64,000 nucleotides of DNA from Butyricicoccus_A sp963588905 (GTDB lineage: Bacteria; Bacillota; Clostridia; Oscillospirales; Butyricicoccaceae), in NCBI GenBank assembly GCA_963588905.1, contig CAVAJF010000004.1, positions 78,345 through 142,344 on the forward strand, in the 5' to 3' direction. Positions 41,605 through 50,784 of the stretch are shown here, one piece after another. The position numbers and the translations under genes were made by a program. Numbering within the stretch: position 1 is the first letter of the stretch; each line of letters starts with the position of its first letter. Below the pieces are notes generated by a model. The model did not search any database, was not told the origin of the DNA, and was given only the letters and a program-made list of their open reading frames with translations.

Positions 41605-43695
41605 TTATGCGATGACATCGTAAGCACCGACATCCTTGGTTCCTGTCGTGCCGTCCGAGGTGCCATTCTCCCCGTTTTTGTCGGCATAGAAGTACGCATC
41701 ATAGATGTCGCGGACAACTGGTGCTACATTGTTACCGGAATCGCCGCCCTCGATGACAACGCAGACCGCAATCTGCGGGTCTTTATACGGTGCATACGAG
41801 ATAAAGATACCGTTATCCAGCTTGGTGCCGGAAATCTGTGCGGTACCCGATTTACCGGCAACTTTAATGGAGTAATTCGCAAATACCGACGATGCCGTAC
41901 CGTCTTCACCGGTAACCTTCGCCATACCTTGCTGAACCAGCTTCCATGTGCTGTCCGCCGCCTCGACCTTATTGCGCACGGTCGCCTCCTGAGTGTAAAC
42001 CGTGTCGGAATAGTCATATGCCTTGACGGAGCGCAGCAGATGCGCGTTGTACTGGGTGCCATTGTTTGCAATCGCCGCACAGTAATTGGCCAGCTGCAGC
42101 GGCGTAAACGCATTGTCGCCCTGTCCGATTGCCGTCTGAATGCTGTCTGCTCCGCTCCAATCGCGCAGCGACGAATCATTCTTCTGTGCTTCTGCTCGTT
42201 CGGTCGGGCCAGCGGCTCTGCCCTTCTTTTCGCCGGACAGCTCCAGACCTGTGTACTCACCGAGTCCGAATGCCTTCGCATACTTCTCCAGATTTTCACC
42301 GCCAACCAAGCGGCCAGTCTCAAAGAAGAAGTAGTTACAGGAATCTTCCAGTGCATCCGTGACATCTTCCCAGCCATGACCGTGGCCGGTCTTGTTATAG
42401 ATCCAGCACTTCGGGTGGTAGCCCTTGAAATAGGTGTAAATACCGGTGTCATAAATGCGCGTGCTGGCATCAATTTTTCCGGTTTCCAAACCGGCAACCG
42501 CCGTGACCGGCTTAAACGTCGAGCCCGGTGCATACGTGCCGGCAATCGAACGGTTGAGCAGCGGTGTCAGCTTATTGGCAGCCAGCTTTTCATAGTCCTT
42601 ATTAAATGTTGCCAGATTATACGTCGGATAGTTCGCCAGCGCAAGAATTTCACCATTGCGAACGTCCACAACGACAGCCGCGCCGCCCTTGGCGCCGCTG
42701 ATGCTCTGGCAGCGCTGTGCCAGCGACTGCTCGGCAACCTTTTGCAGATTCGCGTCAATCGTCAAAATAACGTTGTTGCCGGACTTGGCTTCCTTTGTTT
42801 CTTCCTCGCTCACGACATTGCCGCGCGCATCGGTCTGAATGGCGCGTTCGCCGTCCGTGCCGCGCAGATATTCCTCAAAGGCCTGCTCCGCGCCGGTCTT
42901 GCCGACCTGTGCATTCATCGAGTAACCGCTGTCTTTATACTTGTCCCAGTCCTCTGCAAAAATCGGGCCAGTGTAACCCAAGATATTGGCAGCGACATCG
43001 CTCACAACTTCGCGCTCCGCCGAGGTTTCCACTTCCACACCGGCATATTTTTCCTGCTGTTCGCTGATGCGCACAACAAGATCCATCGAAATGTCGGTTG
43101 CCAGTGTAAACGAATTGTACATGGAGAACTGTTCCTGATCCATCTGATAGCGAATGCCGACGATTTTCCGCGCGTCCATCGCGCCCAGACTGCTGTCCAC
43201 TTCGTACAGTGTGCGCAGATTGCTCATAATGGCATCCGCGTCCAGATTTTCTCCCCATTTCTGCTTCTCGCAGAATTTCTGCAAGCTCTTGTAGTCTGAG
43301 GAGCTCTCATCTTTGGTAAAGGCAAACGAGCCGCGTCTGCCGCTGGAAATCGGCAGCGTGTCATTGATCTCCGCACCTTCATCCGCATCAATCAGATCAA
43401 CCAGCTTCAAAATGCGGTCATTCTGCCCCTCTTTTTCCCAGAACGCATAGGTAATACACAGTTTATACACGGTTTTATTGGACACCAGCGTCTCGCCGTT
43501 TCTGTCCAGAATATCGCCGCGCGATGCCGGAATCGTATTGGTATAGGTGTACAGCTGGCTCGCCTTGCTGGCATACTCATCGCCATGAATGACCTGTAAC
43601 GAAAACAAATTTGCTGCAACGATCAAGCCGCACAGCAAACCGCCCGCCGTAAGTACAGTCAGTCGATTTAACAGTTTTTTCTTATGACGATCCAT
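41605..43695 (-). CDS. Class B penicillin-binding protein 2 (MrdA-like transpeptidase)
   Basis: Crosslinks peptidoglycan during elongation with MreC/MreD. The 696-residue protein has an N-terminal membrane anchor (about 12-32), a pedestal/dimerisation domain, and a transpeptidase domain with SxxK in APGSTFKPVTAVAGL, SxN in DSCNYFFFETG and KTG-like KVAGKSGTAQISG. The start overlaps the end of mreD by 14 bp, indicating coupling. The tail has a Gly/Thr-rich stretch (NGENGTSDGTTGTKD). Confidence 0.94.
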   Translation of the reverse strand: MDRHKKKLLNRLTVLTAGGLLCGLIVAANLFSLQVIHGDEYASKASQLYTYTNTIPASRGDILDRNGETLVSNKTVYKLCITYAFWEKEGQNDRILKLVDLIDADEGAEINDTLPISSGRRGSFAFTKDESSSDYKSLQKFCEKQKWGENLDADAIMSNLRTLYEVDSSLGAMDARKIVGIRYQMDQEQFSMYNSFTLATDISMDLVVRISEQQEKYAGVEVETSAEREVVSDVAANILGYTGPIFAEDWDKYKDSGYSMNAQVGKTGAEQAFEEYLRGTDGERAIQTDARGNVVSEEETKEAKSGNNVILTIDANLQKVAEQSLAQRCQSISGAKGGAAVVVDVRNGEILALANYPTYNLATFNKDYEKLAANKLTPLLNRSIAGTYAPGSTFKPVTAVAGLETGKIDASTRIYDTGIYTYFKGYHPKCWIYNKTGHGHGWEDVTDALEDSCNYFFFETGRLVGGENLEKYAKAFGLGEYTGLELSGEKKGRAAGPTERAEAQKNDSSLRDWSGADSIQTAIGQGDNAFTPLQLANYCAAIANNGTQYNAHLLRSVKAYDYSDTVYTQEATVRNKVEAADSTWKLVQQGMAKVTGEDGTASSVFANYSIKVAGKSGTAQISGTKLDNGIFISYAPYKDPQIAVCVVIEGGDSGNNVAPVVRDIYDAYFYADKNGENGTSDGTTGTKDVGAYDVIA

Positions 43696-44239
43696 CGCTG
43701 TCTCCTTCCGTCAGCTGCTCCACAGCAATCGCCGCGTGCTTGTTCTGTCCGCTGATTGCACGAACAATGCGCAGAACAATCGGGCTGAGAATCAGCGCAA
43801 GGATGATTTGCAGTCCGGTTCTGATGATGAGCAGCCATGTATTCATATCGCCAAACTGGAAGCTGAACAGATACCGGATTGCCGCCAGCGCAGCAATCAT
43901 GCCCGTTACGCCAACCATTGTGCCGAGCAGCGGATGATTGCGAAACCGGTTGATGCCAAGCTGTCCGCAGGCGATGCCGCAGATCAGATAATACAGCGGA
44001 TACAACCCTTCTGCGCCGGTTCCTGCCACATCATACAGCAGACCGGCAAACAAGCCGCACGCAAGACCTGCGCCGGAACCCATCACGATGCCGACCGCTG
44101 CGATAATGATTGGCAGCACATCAATGTGCACACTGAGAATAGAGATCCGCACGCCCAGACTGCTCTGCACGATATAAGCAAGCGCAAGCAGCAACATGCA
44201 GCACACCACGCGCACCGCAAAATGCAGTTTATGTTTCAT
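43682..44239 (-). CDS. mreD: Rod shape-determining protein MreD
   Basis: A 185-residue integral membrane protein with about five hydrophobic segments (AVRVVCCMLLLALAYIVQSS; DVLPIIIAAVGIVMGSGAGL; LLYDVAGTGAEGLYPLYYLI). The hydrophobic layout and its position between mreC and the class B PBP identify it; sequence conservation in this family is low. It lies 11 bp after mreC and overlaps the next gene. Confidence 0.88.
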   Translation of the reverse strand: MKHKLHFAVRVVCCMLLLALAYIVQSSLGVRISILSVHIDVLPIIIAAVGIVMGSGAGLACGLFAGLLYDVAGTGAEGLYPLYYLICGIACGQLGINRFRNHPLLGTMVGVTGMIAALAAIRYLFSFQFGDMNTWLLIIRTGLQIILALILSPIVLRIVRAISGQNKHAAIAVEQLTEGDSDGSS

Positions 44240-44250
44240 GCTGTGCCTCC

Positions 44251-45105
44251 TCAGTCTGCGTTGGTTGTTTCTGTGTCTGTAATAATATACACGTTTGTCA
44301 GCTCGGAGAGCTTAATCATCGGCGCAATCACCGCATAGTTGGACATGCCGTCGCTCTCGGTCTTGATGCTCTCTACGGTTCCGATGGTCAATCCCTTCGG
44401 GAAATAGCCGCCGCTGCCGCTTGTCGTAATCGAATCGCCGACAACAACATCTGCGTCCTTGCTCAAATAGCTGACTTTGAGTTTTCCATCGCTCATCAGC
44501 TTGTAATCGCCCTCTGCCACACCGATTTCACCGGTGCGCGTGACGAGTGCACCCGCCGACATATTTTTATCAATAATGGTTGTCACCTGCGCCGTGTGGT
44601 CGTTCAGTTCACTGACATAGCCGACCATGCCCTGCGAAGTGACGACGCAATCGTGCTTTTCCAAGCCGTCTTTGCTTCCGGCATCAATGGTCAAAACGCT
44701 CGACCACTCGTCCAGCGTGCGGCCGATAACCTGCGCCTGCTCATACTTGAACGAGGTGTTTCGCTCCGACACGCCGAGCATGGATTTCAGCTCTTTGTTC
44801 TCCTCTACATCCGCCTGTGCAGACTCCAATTTCTTGGTCAGATCCGTCACCTGCTTTTTGAGCGAGTCATTTTCTGCTTTCAGCTCGTCATAGCTGTGGA
44901 ATTTATTGTATGTATCCGCCACGCCAACTGCTGCATGTGTAATGCCGCGTTCTGCCGGCATCAGCACGCCGCCCAGCGTCCGCGAAATGATGCTGTCTTG
45001 CTTGGCAGCTCCCGTAAAGACCATCAGCACCAGACAAAGGATTACGGCAATGACCGCAACAGGAAACCATCTGGTATGAACCATGGCTCTCCAATTTTTC
45101 CGCAA
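44251..45105 (-). CDS. mreC: Cell shape-determining protein MreC
   Basis: A 284-residue membrane-anchored scaffold of the elongasome. One hydrophobic anchor (WFPVAVIAVILCLVLMVFTG) is followed by a coiled coil (about 70-110, DELKAENDSLKKQVTDLTKK) and the two-barrel MreC domain (QVIGRTLDEWSSVLTIDAG; VGDSITTSGSGGYFPKGLTI). The start is TTG 45105 with AAAGG about 10 bases upstream, or ATG 45084. mreB is not in this window. Confidence 0.92.
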   Translation of the reverse strand: MRKNWRAMVHTRWFPVAVIAVILCLVLMVFTGAAKQDSIISRTLGGVLMPAERGITHAAVGVADTYNKFHSYDELKAENDSLKKQVTDLTKKLESAQADVEENKELKSMLGVSERNTSFKYEQAQVIGRTLDEWSSVLTIDAGSKDGLEKHDCVVTSQGMVGYVSELNDHTAQVTTIIDKNMSAGALVTRTGEIGVAEGDYKLMSDGKLKVSYLSKDADVVVGDSITTSGSGGYFPKGLTIGTVESIKTESDGMSNYAVIAPMIKLSELTNVYIITDTETTNAD

Positions 45106-45111
45106 ATTCGA

Positions 45112-45717
45112 TCAACCTTTCTGTTTTTTCACACCGGCATCGACGCCGACCTGCCACAGCATTTCATGCAGCATACAAATCGGCAATCCCATGACACCAT
45201 AATAATCTCCGTCAATGCCTGCAACAAACAAGCCGCCCATGCCTTGAATGCCATAGGCTCCCGCTTTATCCATCGGTTCGCCGGTCGCAGTATAGGCTTC
45301 CGCCTCGCCCTCGCGCAGCGTGCGGAACGTCACATCCGTCACAGAAACCTGCGTCAGCTCACGCTCCGGTGTTTTGACACATACCGCCGTCATCACCTGA
45401 TGGGTTCTGCCGGACAGCTGCCGCAGCATACGCACGGCGTCCGCCTCGTCCTTCGGCTTGCCCAAAATCACATCGTCACACACAACAATGGTATCCGATG
45501 CGATAATCAACGCCTGCGGATCGCTGCTCTTTGCCACTGCCTGCGCTTTGCGCTGCGCAAGGCAGGCGACATTTTGTTTCGGCGTAAATCCCGGCGTCAA
45601 GCTCTCGTCCGCGTGAGCAGGACAAACCTGAAAGTCCGAAAAAATACGGGCAAGCAATTCCTTTCGGCGCGGAGACTGCGAGGCAAGAATCACCGGCTGG
45701 AATCGAGATTCCATCAT
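45112..45717 (-). CDS. Maf-family nucleoside triphosphate pyrophosphatase
   Basis: Hydrolyses non-canonical or modified NTPs, commonly dTTP/UTP-type for this subfamily. The 201-residue protein starts with the signature VILASQSPRRKELLARIF and contains IIASDTIVVCDDVILGKPKD and DKAGAYGIQGMGGLFV. The start at 45717 follows GGAGG by 8 bases; the open frame to 45921 overlaps dut and is not used. It sits between dut and mreC, a frequent location for maf. Confidence 0.93.
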   Translation of the reverse strand: MMESRFQPVILASQSPRRKELLARIFSDFQVCPAHADESLTPGFTPKQNVACLAQRKAQAVAKSSDPQALIIASDTIVVCDDVILGKPKDEADAVRMLRQLSGRTHQVMTAVCVKTPERELTQVSVTDVTFRTLREGEAEAYTATGEPMDKAGAYGIQGMGGLFVAGIDGDYYGVMGLPICMLHEMLWQVGVDAGVKKQKG

Positions 45718-45730
45718 TCGATCTGCCTCC

Positions 45731-46183
45731 TTATCGTCCGGTCGAACCAAAACCGCCGCTGCCGCGTTCGGTTTCCGATAAATCTTCCGCTTCCACTGCG
45801 GTAAACTGCGCAACCGGCAGGATGCACAGCTGTGCAATGCGCTCGTCCGGCTTGATGGTATAGGCTTCCGTTGACAGATTGACGAGACCAACGGAAATCT
45901 CTCCGCGATAGTCGCTGTCAATCACGCCGACGCTGTTGGACAGGGTCAGGCCGTGCTTTACCGCCAGACCGCTGCGCGCAAACACAAACGCACCATACGA
46001 TGCATCCGGCAGTTCAATCGCAAGACCAGTCGGAATCAGCGCTCGTCCCATCGGCGGAATGGTCAGTTCTTCATCAATATTGGCGTGCAGGTCTGCACCC
46101 GCCGCACCGCTTGTCGCATGTTTGGGAAGCTGTGCGAGCTTTCCCTTCGGGGAAGGGATACGACGAAATCGTATTGTCATCAT
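45731..46183 (-). CDS. dut: dUTP diphosphatase
   Basis: Hydrolyses dUTP to dUMP. The 150 residues have the five trimeric dUTPase motifs: SGAAGADLHA, ARSGLAVKHGL, GVIDSDYRGEI, DERIAQLCI and the C-terminal RGSGGFGSTGR. It is 3 bp after the U32 peptidase gene and 13 bp before maf. Confidence 0.96.
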   Translation of the reverse strand: MMTIRFRRIPSPKGKLAQLPKHATSGAAGADLHANIDEELTIPPMGRALIPTGLAIELPDASYGAFVFARSGLAVKHGLTLSNSVGVIDSDYRGEISVGLVNLSTEAYTIKPDERIAQLCILPVAQFTAVEAEDLSETERGSGGFGSTGR

Positions 46184-46186
46184 TGG

Positions 46187-48301
46187 TTATTCTACTCCTC
46201 TGCGGTATAGTCCGCGGGTCATCGGCACGCCGAAATCCGGCGTCTGTCCGTCTATCACACGGCGCGCAATCTCTGTCGCCTGCCGTGGGCTTTCATCAGA
46301 AAACAGCAGCCGCGCATAGGTCACGCCGGTTTTCTGATATTCTTCCGGTTCTACATAAAGCGGCTGGGAATTATACAGGGTGTTTCGGCAATGCTCCTCT
46401 CGGAACACCGGAAATTTGGCACCCATGCGATCGGTCAGATAATAGGCTCCCTTAGAACAGACACCGCGTCCATCTCGGCGGCAGCCGCCCTTTTTGCCTG
46501 TCATCATGCAGTTTTCCGTTATCATCAGCGGCAGTCGGCCGCATATAATCAGTTCGGTTTCCATCGGCTTTTGCATGTCTCGAATCTGCGGCAGGCGCAG
46601 TTCATAGGACACTGTCTGGCGCGACACACCGATCTGACGCAGGGTTTCCATCGCCTCGCTGTTCCACGCATTGAGTCCAAAATCGCCAAACGCCGTCATG
46701 CCGCACGCCTGTACCAGCTTCGGCTGGGCGATGTTGCCACACAGGGCAGCCGTACAGCCCATCTGTTTGCACTGCTCCAGCTGACGCAGCACCTGTTTCT
46801 GTTCTCTGTCCCAAATAATACGCGGCAGCACCGGAACGAGAACACATCCACGCGCAATCAGCTCGCGCGTGCGCGCTTCATTTTGTGCCAGCTCGTGCAC
46901 CGGCACATAAAACGTCTCCACAGGCAGCTGTGCCATGGCATCGGTCAGCTGCTTGAGCTGCCGTACCTGTACGGTGTATCCACGAAATGCACCGTGGTTT
47001 GTCGCGCTCGCCGCCTGTCGTTCGGTCTCACGCAGCGGCGGCAGCGCCGCTCTCTGCTGGATCAGCTGTTCCAACGCCTGTCGGCGCATGTCATTGACAA
47101 CGCGCGCCGGTATGCGCAGGCCGCCATCCAGCTGTATGTCGATTGTTTGCACGGCAAACATCGTTCCGCCGGTCTTTTTCAGCGACTTTTCGACATCCGC
47201 CGCAGTTGTCTCTTTGTGCTGTGCCGCTTCTGCGGCATCCGCCGTGACCGACGCTGTGTGCACGCCGTCGGTCACTGTCAGCTGCATCTCGCGCTGTGTC
47301 CGTGCGGTGAAAGACAGTTGAATCGGAACCAAATCCGCCTCTTGTCCCTCCGCATACGAACGCGCCGCCTCTTGATACAGCGGCTTCAGCTCTCTGTCCG
47401 GTGTCTCCGAGCGCACGCCAAACATCGAAGGACCAATTCTGTCATCCAGATAGCCCTGTGTAAAGCCATCGCGGGAAAAGACCTTTTCCAACGTCTGTAT
47501 TTCCTCGCGTGTCGGCGCACGGTTTTCGCGCAGAACAGCGGCATAAATGCGCGTGACAATCGCCACATATTCCGGCCGCTTCATGCGTCCCTCAATTTTG
47601 AGAGAGGATACGCCCGCCTCACATAGTGCCTGCAAGCGCGGCAGCAGACACAAATCTTTGAGGCTCATCGGATAGCTGTTTTTTCCACCATATGGCAGGC
47701 GGCACGGCTGAGCACACAGGCCTCGATTGCCGCTGCGTCTGCCAATTACCGCGGACAGTTCACACTGTCCCGAATAGCACATACACAGCGCGCCGTGTAC
47801 AAACACCTCGGTTTCTACACCGGATTCCTGCGTGATGCGCCGAATTTCTTCGAGCGGCAGCTCTCGTGACAGCACTACGCGGGAAAATCCCAGTGCTTTC
47901 GCCTGTCGCGCGCCTTCCAGCGAATGAATGGTCAGCTGTGTCGATGCATGAAGCACCGCATCCGGAAAGGTCTCTCGAATGCAGCGCGCCGCGCCAAGAT
48001 CTTGGACAATGAGCGCATCTGCACCCGCATCGAGCAGCAGACGAACATCGCGCAGCAATGCCGGAATCTCTCGATCCGACACCAAGGTATTGACCGTGAT
48101 ATTGGTCTTGACGCCGCGCAGACGGCAATAGGCAATCGCCTCACTCATTTGCTCCGGAGAAAAGTTCTTTGCGCCGCGGCGGGCATTAAACGTGCCAAAG
48201 CCCAGATAAACGGCGCCCGCGCCGTTTTGTACGGCAGCGTGCACCGCTTCCATGGAACCCGCCGGAGCCAACAGCTCCGGCAATTTTCTATTCTGCATCA
48301 C
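46187..48301 (-). CDS. U32-family peptidase / RNA-hydroxylation-type protein
   Basis: A 704-residue protein with a TIM-barrel-like N-terminal half (ELLAPAGSMEAVHAAVQNGA; AVYLGFGTFNARRGAKNFSP) and conserved cysteines in GALCMCYSGQCELSAVIGRR followed by GLCAQPCR, plus a further Cys-rich stretch (ENCMMTGKKGGCRRDGRGVC). Family U32 was named as collagenase-like, but several members (TrhP, RlhA, UbiU/V) are Fe-S or prephenate-dependent hydroxylation factors for RNA or ubiquinone. A tRNA/rRNA hydroxylation role is the better guess. It overlaps zapA by 4 bp. Confidence 0.88.
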   Translation of the reverse strand: MMQNRKLPELLAPAGSMEAVHAAVQNGAGAVYLGFGTFNARRGAKNFSPEQMSEAIAYCRLRGVKTNITVNTLVSDREIPALLRDVRLLLDAGADALIVQDLGAARCIRETFPDAVLHASTQLTIHSLEGARQAKALGFSRVVLSRELPLEEIRRITQESGVETEVFVHGALCMCYSGQCELSAVIGRRSGNRGLCAQPCRLPYGGKNSYPMSLKDLCLLPRLQALCEAGVSSLKIEGRMKRPEYVAIVTRIYAAVLRENRAPTREEIQTLEKVFSRDGFTQGYLDDRIGPSMFGVRSETPDRELKPLYQEAARSYAEGQEADLVPIQLSFTARTQREMQLTVTDGVHTASVTADAAEAAQHKETTAADVEKSLKKTGGTMFAVQTIDIQLDGGLRIPARVVNDMRRQALEQLIQQRAALPPLRETERQAASATNHGAFRGYTVQVRQLKQLTDAMAQLPVETFYVPVHELAQNEARTRELIARGCVLVPVLPRIIWDREQKQVLRQLEQCKQMGCTAALCGNIAQPKLVQACGMTAFGDFGLNAWNSEAMETLRQIGVSRQTVSYELRLPQIRDMQKPMETELIICGRLPLMITENCMMTGKKGGCRRDGRGVCSKGAYYLTDRMGAKFPVFREEHCRNTLYNSQPLYVEPEEYQKTGVTYARLLFSDESPRQATEIARRVIDGQTPDFGVPMTRGLYRRGVE

Positions 48302-49680
48302 TGAAACAACCGTGCCAGACGCGCACTCGCATCGCTCAGCTGATGCTGGGTCGCGGTCAGCGCCTGCTCCAGCTCATCGACACGCTGCTGAGTCTTTTCT
48401 CTGTCCGCTGCCTGTTCGCGCAGAGAAATCAGCTCCTGACCCATGCGTTCTGCCTTTTCCAGATCATTGGTATGGCGCATATCCGCTTCGAGCACCTGCT
48501 GCTCCAGCTCAGAGATGCGAACGCTGCTCTGTGCGGCGCTGTTGCTGCTGGTCTCTGCCTGCTCCAATGCTTCGTGCAGCTGGTTTTCCAGCTCAGCCAC
48601 GCGCTTGCCGCTGGTCTCTGCCGCTGTGTTTGCCTGCTGTACCTGCTTTTTGGTCTCTTCCAGCTTGGCTGCAAGCTCTGCGGCGCGGCGGCTGTGTGTT
48701 GCCGCATCTCCGCTTGCACTCTGCATCATCTGCTTGGTCTCGTTGAGTTTCTGCTCCAGCTCGCTGGCACGGCGGCTGTGCGTCTTTGCATCCTCACTGA
48801 CGCTCTGTACGCGCTGCTGGGTCTCTCCCAGCTTCTGCTCCAGCTCAGAAACACGCTTGCCGCTGGTTGCAGCATCAACGGTTACGCGCTGCAGCTGTTT
48901 GCGCGTTTCCTCCAGCTCTGCAGACATCTCCTCTACACGCTTCTTGTAGGCTTCTGTCTCATCGCTGGCTTCCTGCATCAGCTGGGTGGTCTCTTCCAGA
49001 TCCTGCTTCAGCGCAGAAATGCGGCGGCTGTTTTCCTCTGCCCCGCTGTTGCTGGTTTCTATCTGTTCCCGTGCTTCGTTCAGCTGGCTCTCCAGCTCAG
49101 CTGCGTGCTTGCCGCTCAGCTCTGCCGCTGCCTGTGCCTCTTCCAGCTGCTTTTTGGTTTCTTCCAGTGCAGCGGACAATTCGGCTGCACGCTTGCTGTA
49201 TGTCTCTGCCTCTGTGCTCGCCGATGCGGCCTGTTCTTTGGTCGCTTCCAGCGTGCCTTCCAGCTCGGTCACGCGCGCCTGATACACATCGCCCTGTGCC
49301 GCCGCACCCTGCAGCTGCTTTACTGTCTGTTCCAGCTCCGCGATGCGCGCCTTGTACTGGTTGACCTCGGTCATTTCCTTGTCCTTTTCCTGCATCGCCC
49401 GTTCCATATCTGCGATGTCACGAGACAGGGATTTGTTCTCCTCCAGATACTTGGAGATCTGCGTGCGCAGATTTTCCGAGCCTTTCACTGCCTGTACATA
49501 GTTGTCCGCAATATCACAAGCAGTCAGCAAAACCGCCTGCATCATATTGGCACCGCTCTCTTTGATCTTGCACACGCGACTGTCTACGAGTGCTGCGATC
49601 TTGGTCATATATTCTTCATCCTGCTCGCCGGTCATGGTAAACCGGTTGCCGGCAATGACGACCTCGACTCTATTTTTCAT
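48298..49680 (-). CDS. ZapA-domain protein with ten 28-residue coiled-coil repeats
   Basis: A 460-residue protein. Residues 1-90 are a ZapA domain (KNRVEVVIAGNRFTMTGEQD; LLTACDIADNYVQAV), which normally bundles FtsZ filaments. ZapA is usually about 90-110 residues. Here residues 131-410 form ten consecutive units of exactly 28 residues (four heptads) with core [SK]-[GRK]-R-x-x-E-L-E-x-x-L-x-E-T-x-x-x-x. Ala- and Ser-rich joints end each unit. A 50-residue coiled coil closes the protein. The start at 49680 follows AAGGGA; the frame open to 49713 is less likely. It is the first gene of the envelope/division operon. Confidence 0.9.
   Translation of the reverse strand: MKNRVEVVIAGNRFTMTGEQDEEYMTKIAALVDSRVCKIKESGANMMQAVLLTACDIADNYVQAVKGSENLRTQISKYLEENKSLSRDIADMERAMQEKDKEMTEVNQYKARIAELEQTVKQLQGAAAQGDVYQARVTELEGTLEATKEQAASASTEAETYSKRAAELSAALEETKKQLEEAQAAAELSGKHAAELESQLNEAREQIETSNSGAEENSRRISALKQDLEETTQLMQEASDETEAYKKRVEEMSAELEETRKQLQRVTVDAATSGKRVSELEQKLGETQQRVQSVSEDAKTHSRRASELEQKLNETKQMMQSASGDAATHSRRAAELAAKLEETKKQVQQANTAAETSGKRVAELENQLHEALEQAETSSNSAAQSSVRISELEQQVLEADMRHTNDLEKAERMGQELISLREQAADREKTQQRVDELEQALTATQHQLSDASARLARLFQ
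48451..49290 (-). repeat. Ten tandem 84-bp units inside the zapA-like gene
   Basis: In-frame 84-bp period corresponding to residues 131-410. Units differ by many substitutions but none by length. Units 6-8 are the most alike (SELEQKLGETQQ, SELEQKLNETKQ, AELAAKLEETKK). Confidence 0.85.
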
Positions 49681-49758
49681 AGGAATCCCTTGCCTCCAAT
49701 TATCTGCTCTCACGGCTCTTACTCTATATCCCGCGAGCGATTTTCTTCATATGGTAGT

Positions 49759-49788
49759 ATTATAGCACAGACCGTTCGGGTTTGTTAA
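49759..49788 (-). promoter_or_regulatory. Sigma-A promoter of the zapA-mgsA operon
   Basis: TTAACA, 18-bp spacer, TATAAT on the minus strand, about 80 bp upstream of the ATG at 49680. Confidence 0.7.
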
Positions 49789-49893
49789 CAGTTTGTTGGG
49801 CCTCTGCGTGTATTTTTGCGCAAAAATTCCTTTTCCTCTGTCAATATCTTCCCCTCGTGTGCATCCTGCACAGAAAATTCACACGACTGGAAA

Positions 49894-49922
49894 TTGTATC
49901 CGGCGGCATTTCGTGATAAAAT
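49894..49922 (+). promoter_or_regulatory. Sigma-A promoter of proB-proA-CYTH
   Basis: TTGTAT, 17-bp spacer, TAAAAT on the plus strand, about 50 bp before proB. Confidence 0.65.
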
Positions 49923-49970
49923 GAAAAACAGTATAGCAAAACCGTACCATTGCAAAGGAGTTTCCCCATT

Positions 49971-50777
49971 ATGATGAACCTGAGTCAGGCGCGCCGCATC
50001 GTGGTAAAAGTAGGCACTTCCACCCTCACGTATCCGACCGGCAAGCTGAATATTCGCGGCATTGAACGCCTCGTGCGCTGCATTGCCGATTTGCACAATC
50101 GCGGCTATGAGATGGTGCTCGTATCATCCGGTGCTATCGCTGTCGGCGCTTCCAAAATGCGTCTGCCTGAACGGCCAAAGGAGCTGCGCATGAAGCAGGC
50201 GGCCGCCGCTGTCGGCCAGTGTGAGCTGATGCATGTCTATGATAAAATCTTTGCCGAATACGGCATCAACACGGCGCAGATCCTGCTCACCACAGAGGAT
50301 ACCGAAGACGAGACCCGCCGCCGCAATGTGCACAACACCTTTGATGCCCTGCTTGAGACCAATTCCCTGCCGATTGTCAACGAAAACGACACGGTTGCCG
50401 TAGAGGAAATCGAGTTCGGTGACAACGACAGCCTTGCCGCTATCGTGTCGCGCGTCTCGGATGCAGATCTGCTCGTCATCTTTACAGATATGGACGGTCT
50501 GTTCGATGACAATCCGCGTGAAAATTCGGAAGCCCGTCTGATTCCTGTTGTACATGAGATCAATGATGAGCTGCGCGCCATCGCAGGCGGCGCAGGCACG
50601 GCAAACGGCACCGGCGGCATGATTACAAAGCTGCACGCCGCAGAGCTGTGCAACGAAAAGAACATTCCGATGTTTGTCGTCAACGGCGCAAAACCGGAAA
50701 TCCTCTACGAACTGGCAGACGGCCGCCTCGCCGGCACGCTGTTTCTGCCGCCGAACTATGATTCTGCAAGGAGCTGA
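49971..50777 (+). CDS. proB: Glutamate 5-kinase
   Basis: First step of proline synthesis. The 268-residue kinase has VVKVGTSTLTYPTGKLN, VLVSSGAIAVGASKM, PIVNENDTVAVEEIEFGDND and FTDMDGLFDDNP. It lacks the C-terminal PUA domain seen in longer ProB enzymes, which is common in Firmicutes. Two adjacent ATG codons (49971, 49974) follow AAGGAG by 10-13 bases. It is 7 bp upstream of proA. Confidence 0.96.
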   Translation: MMNLSQARRIVVKVGTSTLTYPTGKLNIRGIERLVRCIADLHNRGYEMVLVSSGAIAVGASKMRLPERPKELRMKQAAAAVGQCELMHVYDKIFAEYGINTAQILLTTEDTEDETRRRNVHNTFDALLETNSLPIVNENDTVAVEEIEFGDNDSLAAIVSRVSDADLLVIFTDMDGLFDDNPRENSEARLIPVVHEINDELRAIAGGAGTANGTGGMITKLHAAELCNEKNIPMFVVNGAKPEILYELADGRLAGTLFLPPNYDSARS

Positions 50778-50784
50778 GACACAT

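Noticed and set aside
48451..49290. 84-bp repeats read as a CRISPR or noncoding satellite
   Set aside because: Units are in frame, keep heptad periodicity and have no identical repeats with variable spacers; they are coding coiled-coil repeats.
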